Source: Rebecca billardiae RCC1528 | Taxonomy: Eukaryota; Haptophyta | Direction: 5' to 3' | Assembly (NCBI GenBank): GCA_965240325.2 | Contig: OZ251223.1 | Location: 3,782,001 to 3,846,000 of the forward strand | Length of the DNA: 64,000 nt | Shown here: positions 43,991 through 54,490 of the stretch, in pieces | How positions within the stretch are numbered: position 1 is the first letter of the stretch | How the letters are laid out: every line of letters begins with the position of its first letter | Translations under genes and position numbers: made by a program | Notes under the pieces: generated by a model | Database searches by the model: none | The model's input: only the letters and a program-made list of their open reading frames with translations | What the model was told of the DNA's origin: nothing

Positions 43991-45703
43991 TCAGCGCGAC
44001 GTCCTCGGCGACCTCTGCGACTGCGAAGGACTTTGGCCGCCGCGCGGCGAGCTGCCACCGCTCCCCGCCCGTGCGCCGCGGCCGTCCGTGTACGGCGGCG
44101 TTGCCGCGTCGAGCGCCCCGCGCAGGCTCTGCATGTCGTCGAGGGCGGCCATACCGTCGGAGAGGGCGGCGCTGCGCGCATGCTGGCGCGGGGGCGACCG
44201 CGACGCCGGATGCCCCGGCGGCTTCCGCAGGTTGATCGGGTCGCCGACGCTTGCCTCGAGCTCTTCGTGCTCGGCGCCGGCGGCGTGGTGCGTGCCGCGC
44301 GGGTTGCGGGGAGGGGTGGGCGGCCGATCTGTGTAGCTGTTGTGCCAGCCGTAATGCGTCGCCGGCGACGGCCGCAGCAGCTTTGGGATCACCGTGAGCG
44401 AGCGGTCGACGACGAGGATCGCGCCCGCGTTCTCGTACGTGTTGCAGTAGCGCGACGCGCTGAAGACGGTGACGAGCCGGCCGCTGGCGAACTTCTCGAA
44501 GCCGTCCATGACGCACTCGTGCGCGCGTACAATCAGGTGGATCGCGTTGTTCTTGCAGAACTCGGCGACCCGCGCGGCGTCGAAGGTCACGCACTCGCCG
44601 GGCTGCGGCGGCCGGTCGGTCGAGTCGATGCCGAGCCGCTGCTGGTTGAGCTGCACGCCCTCGATCGAGTCGTGCGCGGCGGGGTCGGACCAGAGGAGAT
44701 CCATCATGAGCGCGCCCTCGCCGCGCTCGATGGGGCGCTCGATGCGCGCCACCTGGTCGAGCGACTGAATCGTCAGCCCGAGGCCCCCGTGCACGCAGAA
44801 GATCTTGCCCGCAATCGTCGCGGCGAGAGGGAGCCACGCAAAGACCGCGTTGAAGCAGCGCCAGACAGCGTCGCCGGCCGGGCCGAGCCGCTCGATGCAC
44901 TCGTCGCGGAAGCCGTACTTCTCGTTGATCTCGGGGGCCTCGTGGTTCCCGCGGATCAGGAAGACGCGGTCGGGGTACTCGATCTTGAGCGCGAGCACGA
45001 GGCAGATGGTCTCGAGCTGGTACGCGCCGCGGTCCACAAAGTCGCCCAGGAAGAGGTAGTCGACCAGGTCGAGGTCGCCGACGTGGCTGGGCGCGCCAAA
45101 CTCGGCGAAGAGACGCATCAGATCGGGGTACTGCCCGTGGATGTCGCCGAAGATCTTGATGGGCACGGACAGCTCGAGCAGCGTCGGCTCGTCGCGCAGC
45201 ACTGCCTCGGCGTGCTCGCACAGCTCGACCAGCTCGTGCGGCGAGAAGTCGAACGCGCGCTCGGCCGGCGGCTTCCATGTGGTGGGCTTGAGTAACGTCG
45301 AGATGACCTGCGTCGCGATCGCCGTGTGCATGCTCGTCCCCCGGGAGAAGTGCGGGTCGCGCCGCTCGATGCGAGATTCGGCGTCCCCAAAGCGCTCCAC
45401 GCTCATCTGCCGCAGCGTTTGCCTGCCAGCGGGGCCCGAGTCGAGCTCCCCCACGATGGCTCGTCGCGCGAAGCCGGCGCGTGGCCCCGCCTCGGGCGAA
45501 ATGTCCGAACTTCGCTCCGCCATTGCACGGACACCGTCGCGAATGCCCGGCCCCTTGTCCGCGTCTCTTGCGAGAGAAGGCCAAGGTGTGCGTGCAGCCC
45601 TGCTGCTTCCCCGCTCGGCGCTCTCGATGCAGCACGGTGAGTGAGTCCGGATGCGCGGGCTGCTCGGCGGTCGTCCGGCCCGCCCCCGGTCGCGTGAGTT
45701 CAT
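43991..45703 (-). CDS. PPP-family Ser/Thr phosphatase, PPKL/BSU1 catalytic type without kelch
   Basis: 570 residues in a single exon from the first ATG (45703). A second Met at 45523 (MAERSS) has a better start context. The catalytic core has all metal-ligand motifs: GDIHG (186-190), GDFVDRG (220-226), RGNHE (251-255), then LLWSDP and RAHECVMDGFEKFASG. Those last motifs, together with VPIKIFGDIHG and FNAVFAWLPLAA, are typical of the plant/alveolate PPKL (BSU1/BSL) phosphatases. Those enzymes carry an N-terminal kelch propeller; here the N terminus (about 160 residues) is low-complexity and basic with no kelch repeat. The C-terminal 120 residues are Ser/Pro/Arg-rich and probably regulatory. 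Phosphatase activity is likely; the substrate is unknown. Confidence 0.88.
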   Translation of the reverse strand: MNSRDRGRAGRPPSSPRIRTHSPCCIESAERGSSRAARTPWPSLARDADKGPGIRDGVRAMAERSSDISPEAGPRAGFARRAIVGELDSGPAGRQTLRQMSVERFGDAESRIERRDPHFSRGTSMHTAIATQVISTLLKPTTWKPPAERAFDFSPHELVELCEHAEAVLRDEPTLLELSVPIKIFGDIHGQYPDLMRLFAEFGAPSHVGDLDLVDYLFLGDFVDRGAYQLETICLVLALKIEYPDRVFLIRGNHEAPEINEKYGFRDECIERLGPAGDAVWRCFNAVFAWLPLAATIAGKIFCVHGGLGLTIQSLDQVARIERPIERGEGALMMDLLWSDPAAHDSIEGVQLNQQRLGIDSTDRPPQPGECVTFDAARVAEFCKNNAIHLIVRAHECVMDGFEKFASGRLVTVFSASRYCNTYENAGAILVVDRSLTVIPKLLRPSPATHYGWHNSYTDRPPTPPRNPRGTHHAAGAEHEELEASVGDPINLRKPPGHPASRSPPRQHARSAALSDGMAALDDMQSLRGALDAATPPYTDGRGARAGSGGSSPRGGQSPSQSQRSPRTSR

Positions 45704-46030
45704 GAACACTGCTGATCAAGAGCAAAGGGAGACGCGTGCAAGACTTGATGACGACTTACTACCCCCATAGTAGTAACTACTGTGTATGAGTGTTCAGTCA
45801 TCGGGTGTGCCACACGTGGCCGCACCCATTGACCAACCCGGCTCAGGCCTGACCCATGGCAGCGCTCTGTCGAATCACACGCACTCGAGAGACCTCGCGG
45901 ATCAGATCGTCACGACGACGTCAACGACTACCGATGCGTGATGATGCTGATGTGGCAATGACGTGCGACCGCGCCCCTGTGACTTGGATCAGACGATCAG
46001 CACGACGGCTGGTTGGTCGCGAGGCGTCGC
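45704..46030. other. Spacer between bZIP and phosphatase genes
   Basis: The upstream region of the phosphatase gene, between two minus-strand genes. I see no recognisable motif or gene. Confidence 0.45.
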
Positions 46031-47573
46031 TTACCTCTCGCTGATGGAGTTGAAGACCTCCATGTTTCGCTTGTGCTTCTCAACCCACACGAGGAAGCGC
46101 GCCACCTGCGCGCGCACGGCGAGCGCATGGAGGAAGGGCGAGCGCGGCGGCTGAGTGGCTGCGGCCGCCCGGGTGTGCCGCGCGACCACCGCGCGCACGG
46201 CGCACCTGTTGCGGCGTGAGCACTCCCCTCATGTTGTCCATGACTTGCTGCGAAGCGGAGATGTTGTGCAGCACTTGCTCGCGCGACTGCTGCACGAGAG
46301 TGAGGCAGTGCATCAGCGAGGTCTGCATCTCCTGACACCGCTGCGCGTGTGTGGGCGCGCGACAGGCCCGCGCGCGCGCGGGCACGGTGTCAGTGGGTGC
46401 GAGCTGCCGAGCAGTGGAGCGCGCATGGGGCGCGTGCCACGCACCTGCCTGCACGCCTCGAGCTTCTCCACCTGCGCGGGTGTCAGCTGCAGCTCGTCCA
46501 CGATCTGGTTGAGCAGATCGAGCCCCGCGTCCATCGACGAGTCCCCGTCCGCGTGCTGCCCGCCATCAGCCCCACGCGCGGCGCCGGCCGCGTTGCCCTC
46601 AGACATCCCCACGTCAGCGCCGAGCGCACCGTCCTCGTGCTTCACCCCGTCGGCGTTGCCGTCCTCGGCCTGCCCGCGCCGTGCCTGCAGCGCGTCCCAG
46701 AAGGCCATCTTGTACTGCGCGCGCATTGGGTGCGTGCGCGCGGCGCGGAGCGTTGCGTGAGCGCGGGACGCGCGAGAGCGCGCCGTGCAGCCGCGTGTGG
46801 CGTGTGCGCTCGGCGCGCACCTGGGGCCCCGTGTCGAGCAGGTCGAGGATCTCGTCGAAGTGGAAGTTGATGGACTGCTGGCGCTGGCGCTGCGTCTGCA
46901 CGAACTGCTCGACGAGGTTGTTCACGTCGGACGTGAGCCGATCTATCGACTGGCGCTGCAGGAGGTCGGACATCTCCTGCACCTTCACGTCCATGTTGGT
47001 CTGCGACTGGGACGCCCCGTCAGGCGGCGCGCCCTCGGCCGGCGCGGCGCCGTGCTGCTGCTGGTGCTGCTGGGCGAGCTGCTGCTGCAGGGCGCGGACC
47101 TGGCTGCGCAGCTCGGACACCTCGAGCTCGAGCGTGGCGACGTAGTGCTTCTTGCGCACGCGCGCCACGCGCGCGCTCTCCGCCTTGCGCTGGAGCCTGT
47201 GCTGGTTTTTTGACGGCTCGGCCAAGCCGCCACCGCCGCCGCCGCCGCCCGCCCCGCCCGCTGCCGGCACTGGCAGCATGCCCATCGGCGGCAGCAGCCG
47301 CGAGAAGGGCCCTAGCCCAAGCGGGAGCAAGGGCGGGTGCGCGCCGGCGGCGGCACCAAACATACCCGCGTTCGCCGCGCACTGCGACATCAGCGTCGAG
47401 TTGATCAGCTGCTGCTGCTGCAGCGCGTCCAGCCCCTGCGGCTGCGGCAGAAGCGGCATGTTGAACGCGGCCGAGGGTATGCTGGGGTGCGGCTGGATGG
47501 GCGGCGCGCTGGTCGACGGAGCGCTTTGCAATCCCGGGCGCTGCTGATGCGGCTGCGGCTGTTTCGGCTGGGC

Positions 47574-47607
<34 letters not shown>

Positions 47608-47951
47608 GCCGGCGGCTGCTCTTGTCGGTGCTGCCACTGCTGCTGCTCCGCCGCTGCCGCTGCCTGCGCTGCCGCTGCCTGCGCAGCCATAGCCTGCTGG
47701 AAGGCGGGCGAATGCGTCGCCATCTGCGCCTGCTGCGTGCCGAGCATGTCGCCCATGTTGGACCCTCCCGCGCTGCTCCCGAGAGGCCAACTGACATCCG
47801 TATCGTCGGTGTCGGCCACCGACTCTGCGCCAGCCCCGTCTTTGGGCGTGCGAGCCACCACGTCTTCACCGACGGCCCAGAGGAAGCTGGCAAGCATCTC
47901 ATTGCCTGCCAGCTGCAGCTTGTGCGCGTCCTCGGCTGAGCCGCCATCCAT
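46031..47951 (-). CDS. bZIP transcription factor with conserved C-terminal helical region
   Basis: Exons 47951-46821, 46714-46445, 46340-46206 and 46105-46031, all phase 0, give 536 residues. The first half is Gln/Pro/Ala-rich with a run of ten Gln (activation-type). The basic region and zipper lie at about 249-300: RKAESARVARVRKK, then leucines in LELEVSELRSQVRALQQQL. The invariant Asn of the basic region is replaced by Lys256, while the later invariant Arg264 is kept. The downstream exons encode helices with LTPAQVEKLEACR and LTPQQVARFLVWVEKHKRNM, which recall the C-terminal halves of algal/plant bZIP proteins. The stop codon TAA sits inside a perfect donor-like AGGTAAG, so an additional downstream exon cannot be excluded. 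It is divergent from the plastid TPR-like gene (290 bp). Confidence 0.82.
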
Positions 47952-48241
47952 GCTCGCGGAGGCGGGCGTCGGTCTTGGACCGGGACGCGTGCGCGACCAA
48001 CGCTGAGGAATCCAATCCTGCCGCCGTCGGGCGGCGGCGGCGGTGCGGCGCTGGGCGGTCGCGAAGCGGGCGAACACTCAACTGGTGAACTGGTTCCGCA
48101 TGAGATACATAGCTCCCACTCGCGATTCAAGTCCTGCGAAGGCGCGAGAACCCTTTGCTTGGAAGACCACCGACCGGGCGGGCGACAAAGCCCAGCCCGG
48201 ACTCCGCGCGCATCGTTGGGGCATCCCGCGCGAGCCGCGCC

Positions 48242-49033
48242 ATGCTCGCATGCGCGGCGCTGCTGCTCGTGCCGGCAGCGACGGGTGGCGGTGTGCCCGC
48301 CCACCACCGACTGCACCGCCTGGCTGCACGCCCCCCACCCCTCATGAGCTCCCCGGGGGACGCAGACGCAACGGGCGGTGACGATGATGATGTCGCGGCC
48401 TTCGATCGCGCGAGCGTTGCCAATGCCGCGACGCTGTGGAAGCAGCGCGAGGGGCGCTCGCAGGTGTTCGGCGCGTGGCTCGACGACGAGATTGTCAATA
48501 ATCGCGGCGACGACTCGAACGACGCCTTCGGCCTCGGCATCGCGCTGCTGCGGCGCGGCCGGTACACAGAGTCGCGCGATGCGTTTGCGCTAGCCATCCA
48601 GGAGGCTGGCGGCGAGGGGACGTCGAAGGGCGGGCAGATGTGCGTGTGGCTCGCCCAAGCGATGTCCGCCGCGGGCGACAACAAGGGCGCCGTTTCGATG
48701 CTCGACCGCGTCGAGCAGGGCCACCCCAACCCGCAGGTGCGCAAAGCCGCCGGCGAGATCAAATACATCCTGGCCGCGCCTGAGCTCCAGCTGGACGAGG
48801 ACAACTTTGTGCAGATTCCGGACAAGATCCGGGAAGCGGAGCGCCTCGACAGGCACCGAGGTGAATATGCGCAGATGGAAAAGCCACCCGAGCGGTACTC
48901 CCTTGAATGGTACCTCATGCAGAACGCCACCACGACTTCTTCCGACGATGGCGACAAGCAGGCCGTCGCTGTTGCCGCGGCCACCATGGCCGCCCTCGTG
49001 GCGTGGTTGGGCGCCCTCGCCGTCTCAGGATAA
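48242..49033 (+). CDS. Plastid-targeted TPR-like membrane protein
   Basis: 263 residues starting at MLACAALLLVPAATGG, a signal peptide followed by a basic stretch with LHRLAARPPP. This is the bipartite leader expected for a secondary plastid, though secretory targeting is possible. The middle (about 100-200) forms TPR-like helices: GLGIALLRRGRYTESRDAFA and MCVWLAQAMSAAGDNKGA. The C terminus has a conserved-looking ERYSLEWYL and a final membrane helix near AVAAATMAALVAWLGAL. It resembles plant thylakoid TPR-fold proteins, but I cannot name the orthologue. An upstream in-frame Met at 48155 would hide the signal peptide, so I prefer 48242. Confidence 0.72.
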   Translation: MLACAALLLVPAATGGGVPAHHRLHRLAARPPPLMSSPGDADATGGDDDDVAAFDRASVANAATLWKQREGRSQVFGAWLDDEIVNNRGDDSNDAFGLGIALLRRGRYTESRDAFALAIQEAGGEGTSKGGQMCVWLAQAMSAAGDNKGAVSMLDRVEQGHPNPQVRKAAGEIKYILAAPELQLDEDNFVQIPDKIREAERLDRHRGEYAQMEKPPERYSLEWYLMQNATTTSSDDGDKQAVAVAAATMAALVAWLGALAVSG

Positions 49034-49439
49034 CACCGTTGCATCGAACCGCAGCCCCACCAGCACTTCGTCCAAGCACATCAGCTCCTAGATTGACATC
49101 GGATCACGCAGTCGCAGGCGCTGCAGTCCACCACGCGTGTTCGGGCAGACACGGAGACACCGACCAGAACGTCGTTGGATCGTCCGTTCATCGCGAATCA
49201 TCGATATGGCGCGTGGCTGCTGTTTTGACACTCCAACGCGTAGTCATTATCGAAGCGACGACGGTCACTCGGTCACGGGTCAGGTTGCGGCGGAGCGCAT
49301 TCTGGCCAGTTATTAAATAATATATATCGGACCATTATATATATATATATTGAATCATCCGAGCTAACGACGGTAACCGTAACGCGCTAGCTAGCTCAAA
49401 ACAGTTCACAAGTACTAATAAGATATGTATGTATGTATG

Positions 49440-49517
<78 letters not shown>

Positions 49518-49601
49518 TACATACATACATACATACATACATACATACATACATACATACATACATACATACATACATACATACATACATACATACATAA
49601 G

Positions 49602-49653
<52 letters not shown>

Positions 49654-50783
49654 AGTTCAACGATAGCCCGAATGGCGAATTAGCCAGCTGTGCCAGCAGC
49701 CAGGGGCAGGGCGCTGCTCAGTAAGCTCAGTTCGTCTGGCATAAATTATTATTCTATTACTACGAATCAATTGTCCGAGTCTCATCATCGCGCGTCAGAC
49801 ATGCATAAAGCCAATGGCATAAAGGGTCTGCAACCCGTGACTATAACTGTCAGGCAGCGCCATCGTGCCGACGTGCCTACGGCCGACGTGCGCGAATTTG
49901 TGCGACGGCGGCAGCGACGAGGTCGCGGTCCCCGGCCGCTCCGACGCGCTCTTGACATCCGCGTGGGCCGTGCGGATGTCATCAAGAACCCATCCTACTC
50001 TTCGACGGTGCCGACCTCGCCGCTAGCGGCGTGACTCCGGGCGTCGCACAAATTTGATGATTGGTACCTTAGGTTGATGGCCCGCGGCCCGCATGCCAGG
50101 TCCGCGCGGCGCTCTGTGGGCAAGCGAGCCAAGGGGCGCAGCGAGTCCGGTGCGGCTGTCGTACGGGTCGATCGCGAGAGCCGAGTCACAGCCGCGCGTG
50201 CCGCGCCGCTGGCGCCGGGTCGCCCGGGGGAGAAGGCGCCGCTGCAGCGCTCCTTCTGCCATCACGCGATCCGCCGGCAGGAAGACCTGACTTGCGCCCA
50301 GTTTTGACAAAAACGATGAATCTTCAACTCCGCGCGCTCTGGGTAAACCAGACAGTTATAGTGGCGGGGCGGCCCTTTATATTCAATTATTATTCGCGCG
50401 CATAGTGGTAACATCTAGACACTTAGTCGATCAAGTCTGCTGAACTGTCAACTGATCGTTCAGACATTAAATGATTAATTCAATACATACGGATACGCGG
50501 GACGATGAAATTCTCCATATTATAATCAATTAACGACGTGGCATGCACTTCCGACTTCGGGACTTGCATTTTGCAACTCGCGGTCGGCCGCAGGCGTCAG
50601 GCTGAGTCGGCAGCAGACACATAGAATGCGTCCGCGGACATCGGCGCGACACTGATAGATAGCATCATTGTACTGTAAGTGATGCAGATATCGATCGCAC
50701 TTATTCCTGCATGGAGTGTGGAAATTAAGGGGCCACTGTTCTGTCTGTTGATGTGCATTGGCTGTCGGGACCGATGCAGCACG
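49034..50783. other. Spacer with large compound microsatellite
   Basis: Between the plastid TPR-like gene and the convergent S41 protease gene. Apart from the compound SSR at 49425-49651 there are only short irregular open frames, and I support no gene. Confidence 0.55.
49425..49651. repeat. Compound microsatellite (ATGT)n(AC)n(ATAC)n(TA)n
   Basis: In order: about four ATGT units (49425-49441), about 35 AC units (to about 49513), about 21 ATAC units (to about 49598) and about 24 TA units (to 49651). The first and third blocks are complementary, so the tract could fold into a hairpin around the AC run. Confidence 0.95.
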
Positions 50784-51875
50784 CTAACTTGTAAGTGCCT
50801 GCACGAAGTCGAGCCCGCGCTTCGCCTCTCGCGTTGCGGCGTCCGTGCTCGCACCTCCAATCGACGTTGCCGCCCATTGCGTGTCTGCTGTGGCCGGCGG
50901 CGCGCGCACGTCTGGCTCAAGCCCGCGCTTGTTGATCGAGACGCCGTTCGGGGTGAGGTAGCGCGCGACGGTGATCTCGACGGCGCTCCCGTCTTGGAGG
51001 CGCTGCACGGTCTGCACGAGGCCCTTGCCGTAGGTCGGCTCGCCAACGAGCCCGGCGCGCCCGTTCTCACGCAGCGCAGCGGCGAGGACCTCCGCAGCCG
51101 AGGCGGTGTTGCGGTCGACAAGCACGCGGATGGGCATCTCGGCCGGGAAGAAGCCGTCCTCCACGCACTCAAACTCCTCCGGCGCGCCAACGCGACGCTG
51201 GACACTGACGACCCGATCCCCTGCGGGAAGGAGGTACCCTGCAATCGCCACCGCGGTCTCGAAGCTGCCGCCGAGGTTGCCGCGCAGGTCGATCACCAGC
51301 TGGTCAGCGCCGGCTGCCGACTGCAGCGCGTCGCGCACCCGGCGAGGCGTGGAGCCACCCATGCGGCCGATGCGCACGAGGGCAATGCGCCGGCCTGCGA
51401 GAGTGGTATCAACGAGGGCGACGCCATCCGCGCTCTCGTCACCGCCCGCGCTGCGGTACCGCCGGTTCGTCTCCTCGAGCTGCGCAGGTGAGAGGTAGCG
51501 CGTCCACCTGTCATCCAGCAGCCCGACCATCTTGCGAATCGCCTCGCGCGCGTCATCCACGGAGCGGTAGTTCCCCTCTCGCACGTACTGCTTGCGCACG
51601 TCCTCCCACTGGGCCGTCTTGAGCGCGGCGGCATCGACGTAAGCCTGCTTCACCGCTCCCCATGCCTCGGCAACCAGCATCTGCTCATCAGAGAGCTCGA
51701 CGGCCGCCGTTGCCGGAGAGGGCCGGGTGGCGAACGGCGCGGCGAGCGCTACCGAGAGCGCCGATCGTCGAGAGATCTGCACGCCTCGCGCGAGCGCGTC
51801 GGCGTCGGCTAGCATCCACACGCAGAAGCACAGGACCCCAATGCTGCGCATGGCGGCGGAGGACGCCGACCCCAT
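50784..51875 (-). CDS. C-terminal processing peptidase-like (S41), lumenal, PDZ-less
   Basis: 363 residues in one exon. CtpA-type S41 serine proteases mature photosystem II D1 in the thylakoid lumen. Catalytic Ser259 lies in NTASAAEV and Lys284 in TYGKGLVQT; the flanking VIDLRGNLGGS is also canonical. A hydrophobic leader (about 10-28) and then SRRSALSVALAAPFA (35-49), a twin-arginine-type signal, suggest plastid import followed by lumenal Tat transport. Between the N-terminal helical part and the catalytic core there is only about 30 residues where CtpA normally has a PDZ domain of about 90, so substrate recognition may differ. It is head-to-head with the hydrolase gene (295 bp). Confidence 0.85.
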   Translation of the reverse strand: MGSASSAAMRSIGVLCFCVWMLADADALARGVQISRRSALSVALAAPFATRPSPATAAVELSDEQMLVAEAWGAVKQAYVDAAALKTAQWEDVRKQYVREGNYRSVDDAREAIRKMVGLLDDRWTRYLSPAQLEETNRRYRSAGGDESADGVALVDTTLAGRRIALVRIGRMGGSTPRRVRDALQSAAGADQLVIDLRGNLGGSFETAVAIAGYLLPAGDRVVSVQRRVGAPEEFECVEDGFFPAEMPIRVLVDRNTASAAEVLAAALRENGRAGLVGEPTYGKGLVQTVQRLQDGSAVEITVARYLTPNGVSINKRGLEPDVRAPPATADTQWAATSIGGASTDAATREAKRGLDFVQALTS

Positions 51876-52170
51876 TGCTTATTCGTCTGTGTCGTCGGAC
51901 CTCGAATCTTCTGATCATTGATGGTCGGGAGTGCTGGGTCGCCCGCCCGCGCGGGCGCTGCAAACGCTCGGCCAAGCAAGTGCGCGCGCGTTCGGGGCCG
52001 ATGCAAGGCGGGCCAAACGCACGCAGCGTCCGGAGTGGTCGTGGACCCCCAAGACCCAGCTGGCAAGCGCCGCCAGCTCCTCGGTCAGCTCGTGCGTCCT
52101 GTGCAAGCGGGGGGGGGGCTCCCAGCTGTCGCTCGACGGCTCGATCCGTCCGATTTCGTATCATAGCAAG

Positions 52171-53289
52171 ATGTGGGCTGGCGCCTTGACACGAGGGATC
52201 GTGCTCCTGGCCTGCTGGACGCGCGCTCTCGGTGGCGTGGGCCATCGTGCACCCGCGCGCATCTCCCCTCGGGCTCGCATGCACATGATGCTCGACGAGC
52301 GCACGATCATCAGCCGTCGGCAGCTCGACCGTCTGGATTGGAACCCCGAGGGCCACTCGTTCTGGGACTGGGAAGTGCCCGGCCACGGCCCTGCGCGGAT
52401 CCACTATGTCGCATCGGGGCCCTCGGACGGCAAGCCGCTCGTGCTCGTGCACGGCTTTGGCGCGAACTACTACCACTGGCGGCACAACGTGCCCGCGCTG
52501 TCGAAGCGGTATCGCGTGTACGCGGTCGACCTCCTCGGCTTCGGCCTCTCGGATAAGCCCATCGTCTTGTACTCCGGCCAGCTCTGGGCGCAGCAGCTCT
52601 CCGCGTTCATCCGCGAGGTCGTCCGGCCGGTGGGCAAGGCTGCCATCGCTGGGAACTCACTCGGTGGGTATGCGTCGCTCGCCACGGCAGTTGAAGCGCC
52701 CGAGCTCGTGTCGGGCGTCGCGCTGCTCAATGCCGCCGGCCGCTTCTCCGACGGCACGGAGCCGAGCGCGCGCGAGGCTGGCGAGGGGGCCGAGACAGAG
52801 GCCGAAGCTGGGCCCGGCTACATCAGCGCGCTGACCACGGCGGTGCAGGAGCAGATCCAGAAGGCGTTCACGCGCCTTGTACTGGGCGTGAGCTTCCAGG
52901 TGACCAAGCAGCCGGCGCGCGTGCGCCAGGTCCTCGAGCAGGTGTACGCGAGTGACCCGTCCAACGTGGACGACGAGCTCGTGCAGTCGATCCTGCACGC
53001 CGCCAAGGACAAGAACGCGCAGGAGGTCTTCTGCCGGATCGTCTCGCGCAACGCGCTGCCGACCGTCACGATCGACGACCTCCTCAGTCGCCTGGACCCG
53101 GAGGCCCGCGTGCTTCTCCTCTGGGGTGAGAAGGACCCCTGGATCCGGCCGGCTGTCGCTGACCGCATCCAGGAGCTGCGGCCGTGTGCGCAGCGCGTGT
53201 CGCTGGACGCTGGCCACTGTCCGCACGACGAGGCGCCGGAGGAGGTGAATCGCGCGCTGGAGGAGTGGGTGGAGAGCCTCCTCTTGTGA
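52171..53289 (+). CDS. Alpha/beta hydrolase, pheophytinase-like
   Basis: 372 residues; the start MWAGALTRGIVLLACW gives a signal-like leader, and in-frame codons upstream are irregular. Core motifs are oxyanion HGFG (94-97), nucleophile Ser163 in GNSLGGYAS, and catalytic His349 in DAGHCPHDE, with an acid probably in WGEKDPW. The segment RVYAVDLLGFGLSDKP, the WA-x-QL helix and the Asn-Ser-Leu-Gly-Gly elbow fit the plastid branch that includes pheophytin pheophorbide hydrolase (pheophytinase). Pheophytin as substrate is inference; other plastid esterases share these motifs. A short run of ten G lies upstream at about 52109-52118. Confidence 0.82.
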   Translation: MWAGALTRGIVLLACWTRALGGVGHRAPARISPRARMHMMLDERTIISRRQLDRLDWNPEGHSFWDWEVPGHGPARIHYVASGPSDGKPLVLVHGFGANYYHWRHNVPALSKRYRVYAVDLLGFGLSDKPIVLYSGQLWAQQLSAFIREVVRPVGKAAIAGNSLGGYASLATAVEAPELVSGVALLNAAGRFSDGTEPSAREAGEGAETEAEAGPGYISALTTAVQEQIQKAFTRLVLGVSFQVTKQPARVRQVLEQVYASDPSNVDDELVQSILHAAKDKNAQEVFCRIVSRNALPTVTIDDLLSRLDPEARVLLLWGEKDPWIRPAVADRIQELRPCAQRVSLDAGHCPHDEAPEEVNRALEEWVESLLL

Positions 53290-54241
53290 CGCCGCAGTGA
53301 TGTGCACGCCGGCCGCGACCGACGCACGTGCCGCGTCACTATCCCTGGCTGCTGCTTGTCGGCTGCTGAACCGCCAATGCCCAGCTTACTTCTGTCGTGA
53401 TGAATATATATATATATGATGTTGGTCGGTGCACGCGACGCGCCACCCGCGTGCGAGCCGCCGCCGCCGGCGACGCAGGACGAGCTTGGCTGGAGCCATC
53501 TCGCACGCCGCGCCTGGCGAAGCAGGCGGCAGAGGCCGGCGCCGGAAACCGATCTCCTGGCGGGCGGCAGAACAACCCGGGACCGAGACTGTTTGTCCGG
53601 GAGCAGCGCCCTACTTTGAGGCGATGGTCTGGTAGAGGGCGATGTGGCTGATGAGCGGCGCTGGCGCCCGGCGTTCTTGTCGTCCTCTTAGACAATCAGT
53701 TATTGTACCAATAACCCCACATATATCGACTACTACTACTGCTATATATATATATATATAAGCCACGCGGGTGCCACCCCGAGTCTCAGTGCCCGGGGCC
53801 GGGTGCGCCGCCGTAACTAGTAATGCTGTTATTGCTGAGCGGTGCTGACTGATGACAGTGATGACTGACGACGGATGCGGAGACCGGAGTCAGCCTTAAT
53901 GTCCACCTTCGCGGTTATTATATATATATATATATTAATTGATACGGTACATATCTGTCTTACATCAGCATAACTTGCTGACAATGCACCCCGTATCATA
54001 ATTCGGATGTGGTCGTCGTCACGACCACGAGGAGCCGGGTGACGTGCCTCTGACCGAGTCAGTGGTCCAGCGGCTGCTCAGGGAGCGATCTGGCTGTGCG
54101 AATCGGGGAGACCCGAACTGGTGTCAGCCGTGCACACAGGCGGCCAAGTAGCCGCCCATTCGCGTGCAGGCGTCATGATCGCAGCCGTTCGCCTCAAGCG
54201 AGCGCGGAGGTGGTGGGCGAGTCCGAGACTCGACGGCGAGG
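53290..54241. other. Spacer with TA runs and a hairpin element
   Basis: Between convergent genes. It contains TA runs near 53405, 53742 and 53920 and the hairpin element at 53697. No gene is supported. Confidence 0.5.
53697..53725 (-). repeat. GTTATTG-type hairpin element, - copy
   Basis: The reverse complement of these 29 bases matches 60411-60439 with one mismatch. The core GTTATTGGTACAATAAC is a 7-bp stem with a 3-nt loop. It lies about 410 bp after the stop of the hydrolase gene. Confidence 0.7.
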
Positions 54242-54490
54242 TCAGCGACGCTTGCCCTCTGCGTCGTGCCACTGGCTGAATTCCACCCAGCTGTCCTTGA
54301 CCCCGAAGAGCTGGATGTTCTGCAGCCGCTGCTGGTGGTGCAGGTGGCAGCCGTAGGCCGGGCGCTTCTCAGCGGCGCCGCCCTCGGGTGAGGAGCCGGC
54401 GCACGGCGAGCAAGACAGCCACGGGTTGTACGGCTTCGTGCACGGGTCTGGTGGCGCTGCGCGACCGACAGGGAAGCCGCAGTAATAGCC
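54242..54490 (-). CDS. Cys-rich last exon, probably of the zinc-knuckle gene
   Basis: An 82-codon open segment with strong GC3 coding bias. It opens GYYCGFPVGR, contains CTKPYNPWLSCSPC and ends DAEGKRR before a stop. It follows a good acceptor (GCGCAG at 54491-54496) and joins in phase 0 to a good donor (CAG, then GTGCGA, at 54689). The 13 codons before that donor are in frame with the upstream gene, separated from it by a single TGA at 54729-54731. So it is either the C terminus of that gene, reached by TGA recoding or a 45-nt intron, or the end of a separate gene whose start I cannot find. Function unknown. Confidence 0.5.
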   Translation of the reverse strand, partial: GYYCGFPVGRAAPPDPCTKPYNPWLSCSPCAGSSPEGGAAEKRPAYGCHLHHQQRLQNIQLFGVKDSWVEFSQWHDAEGKRR

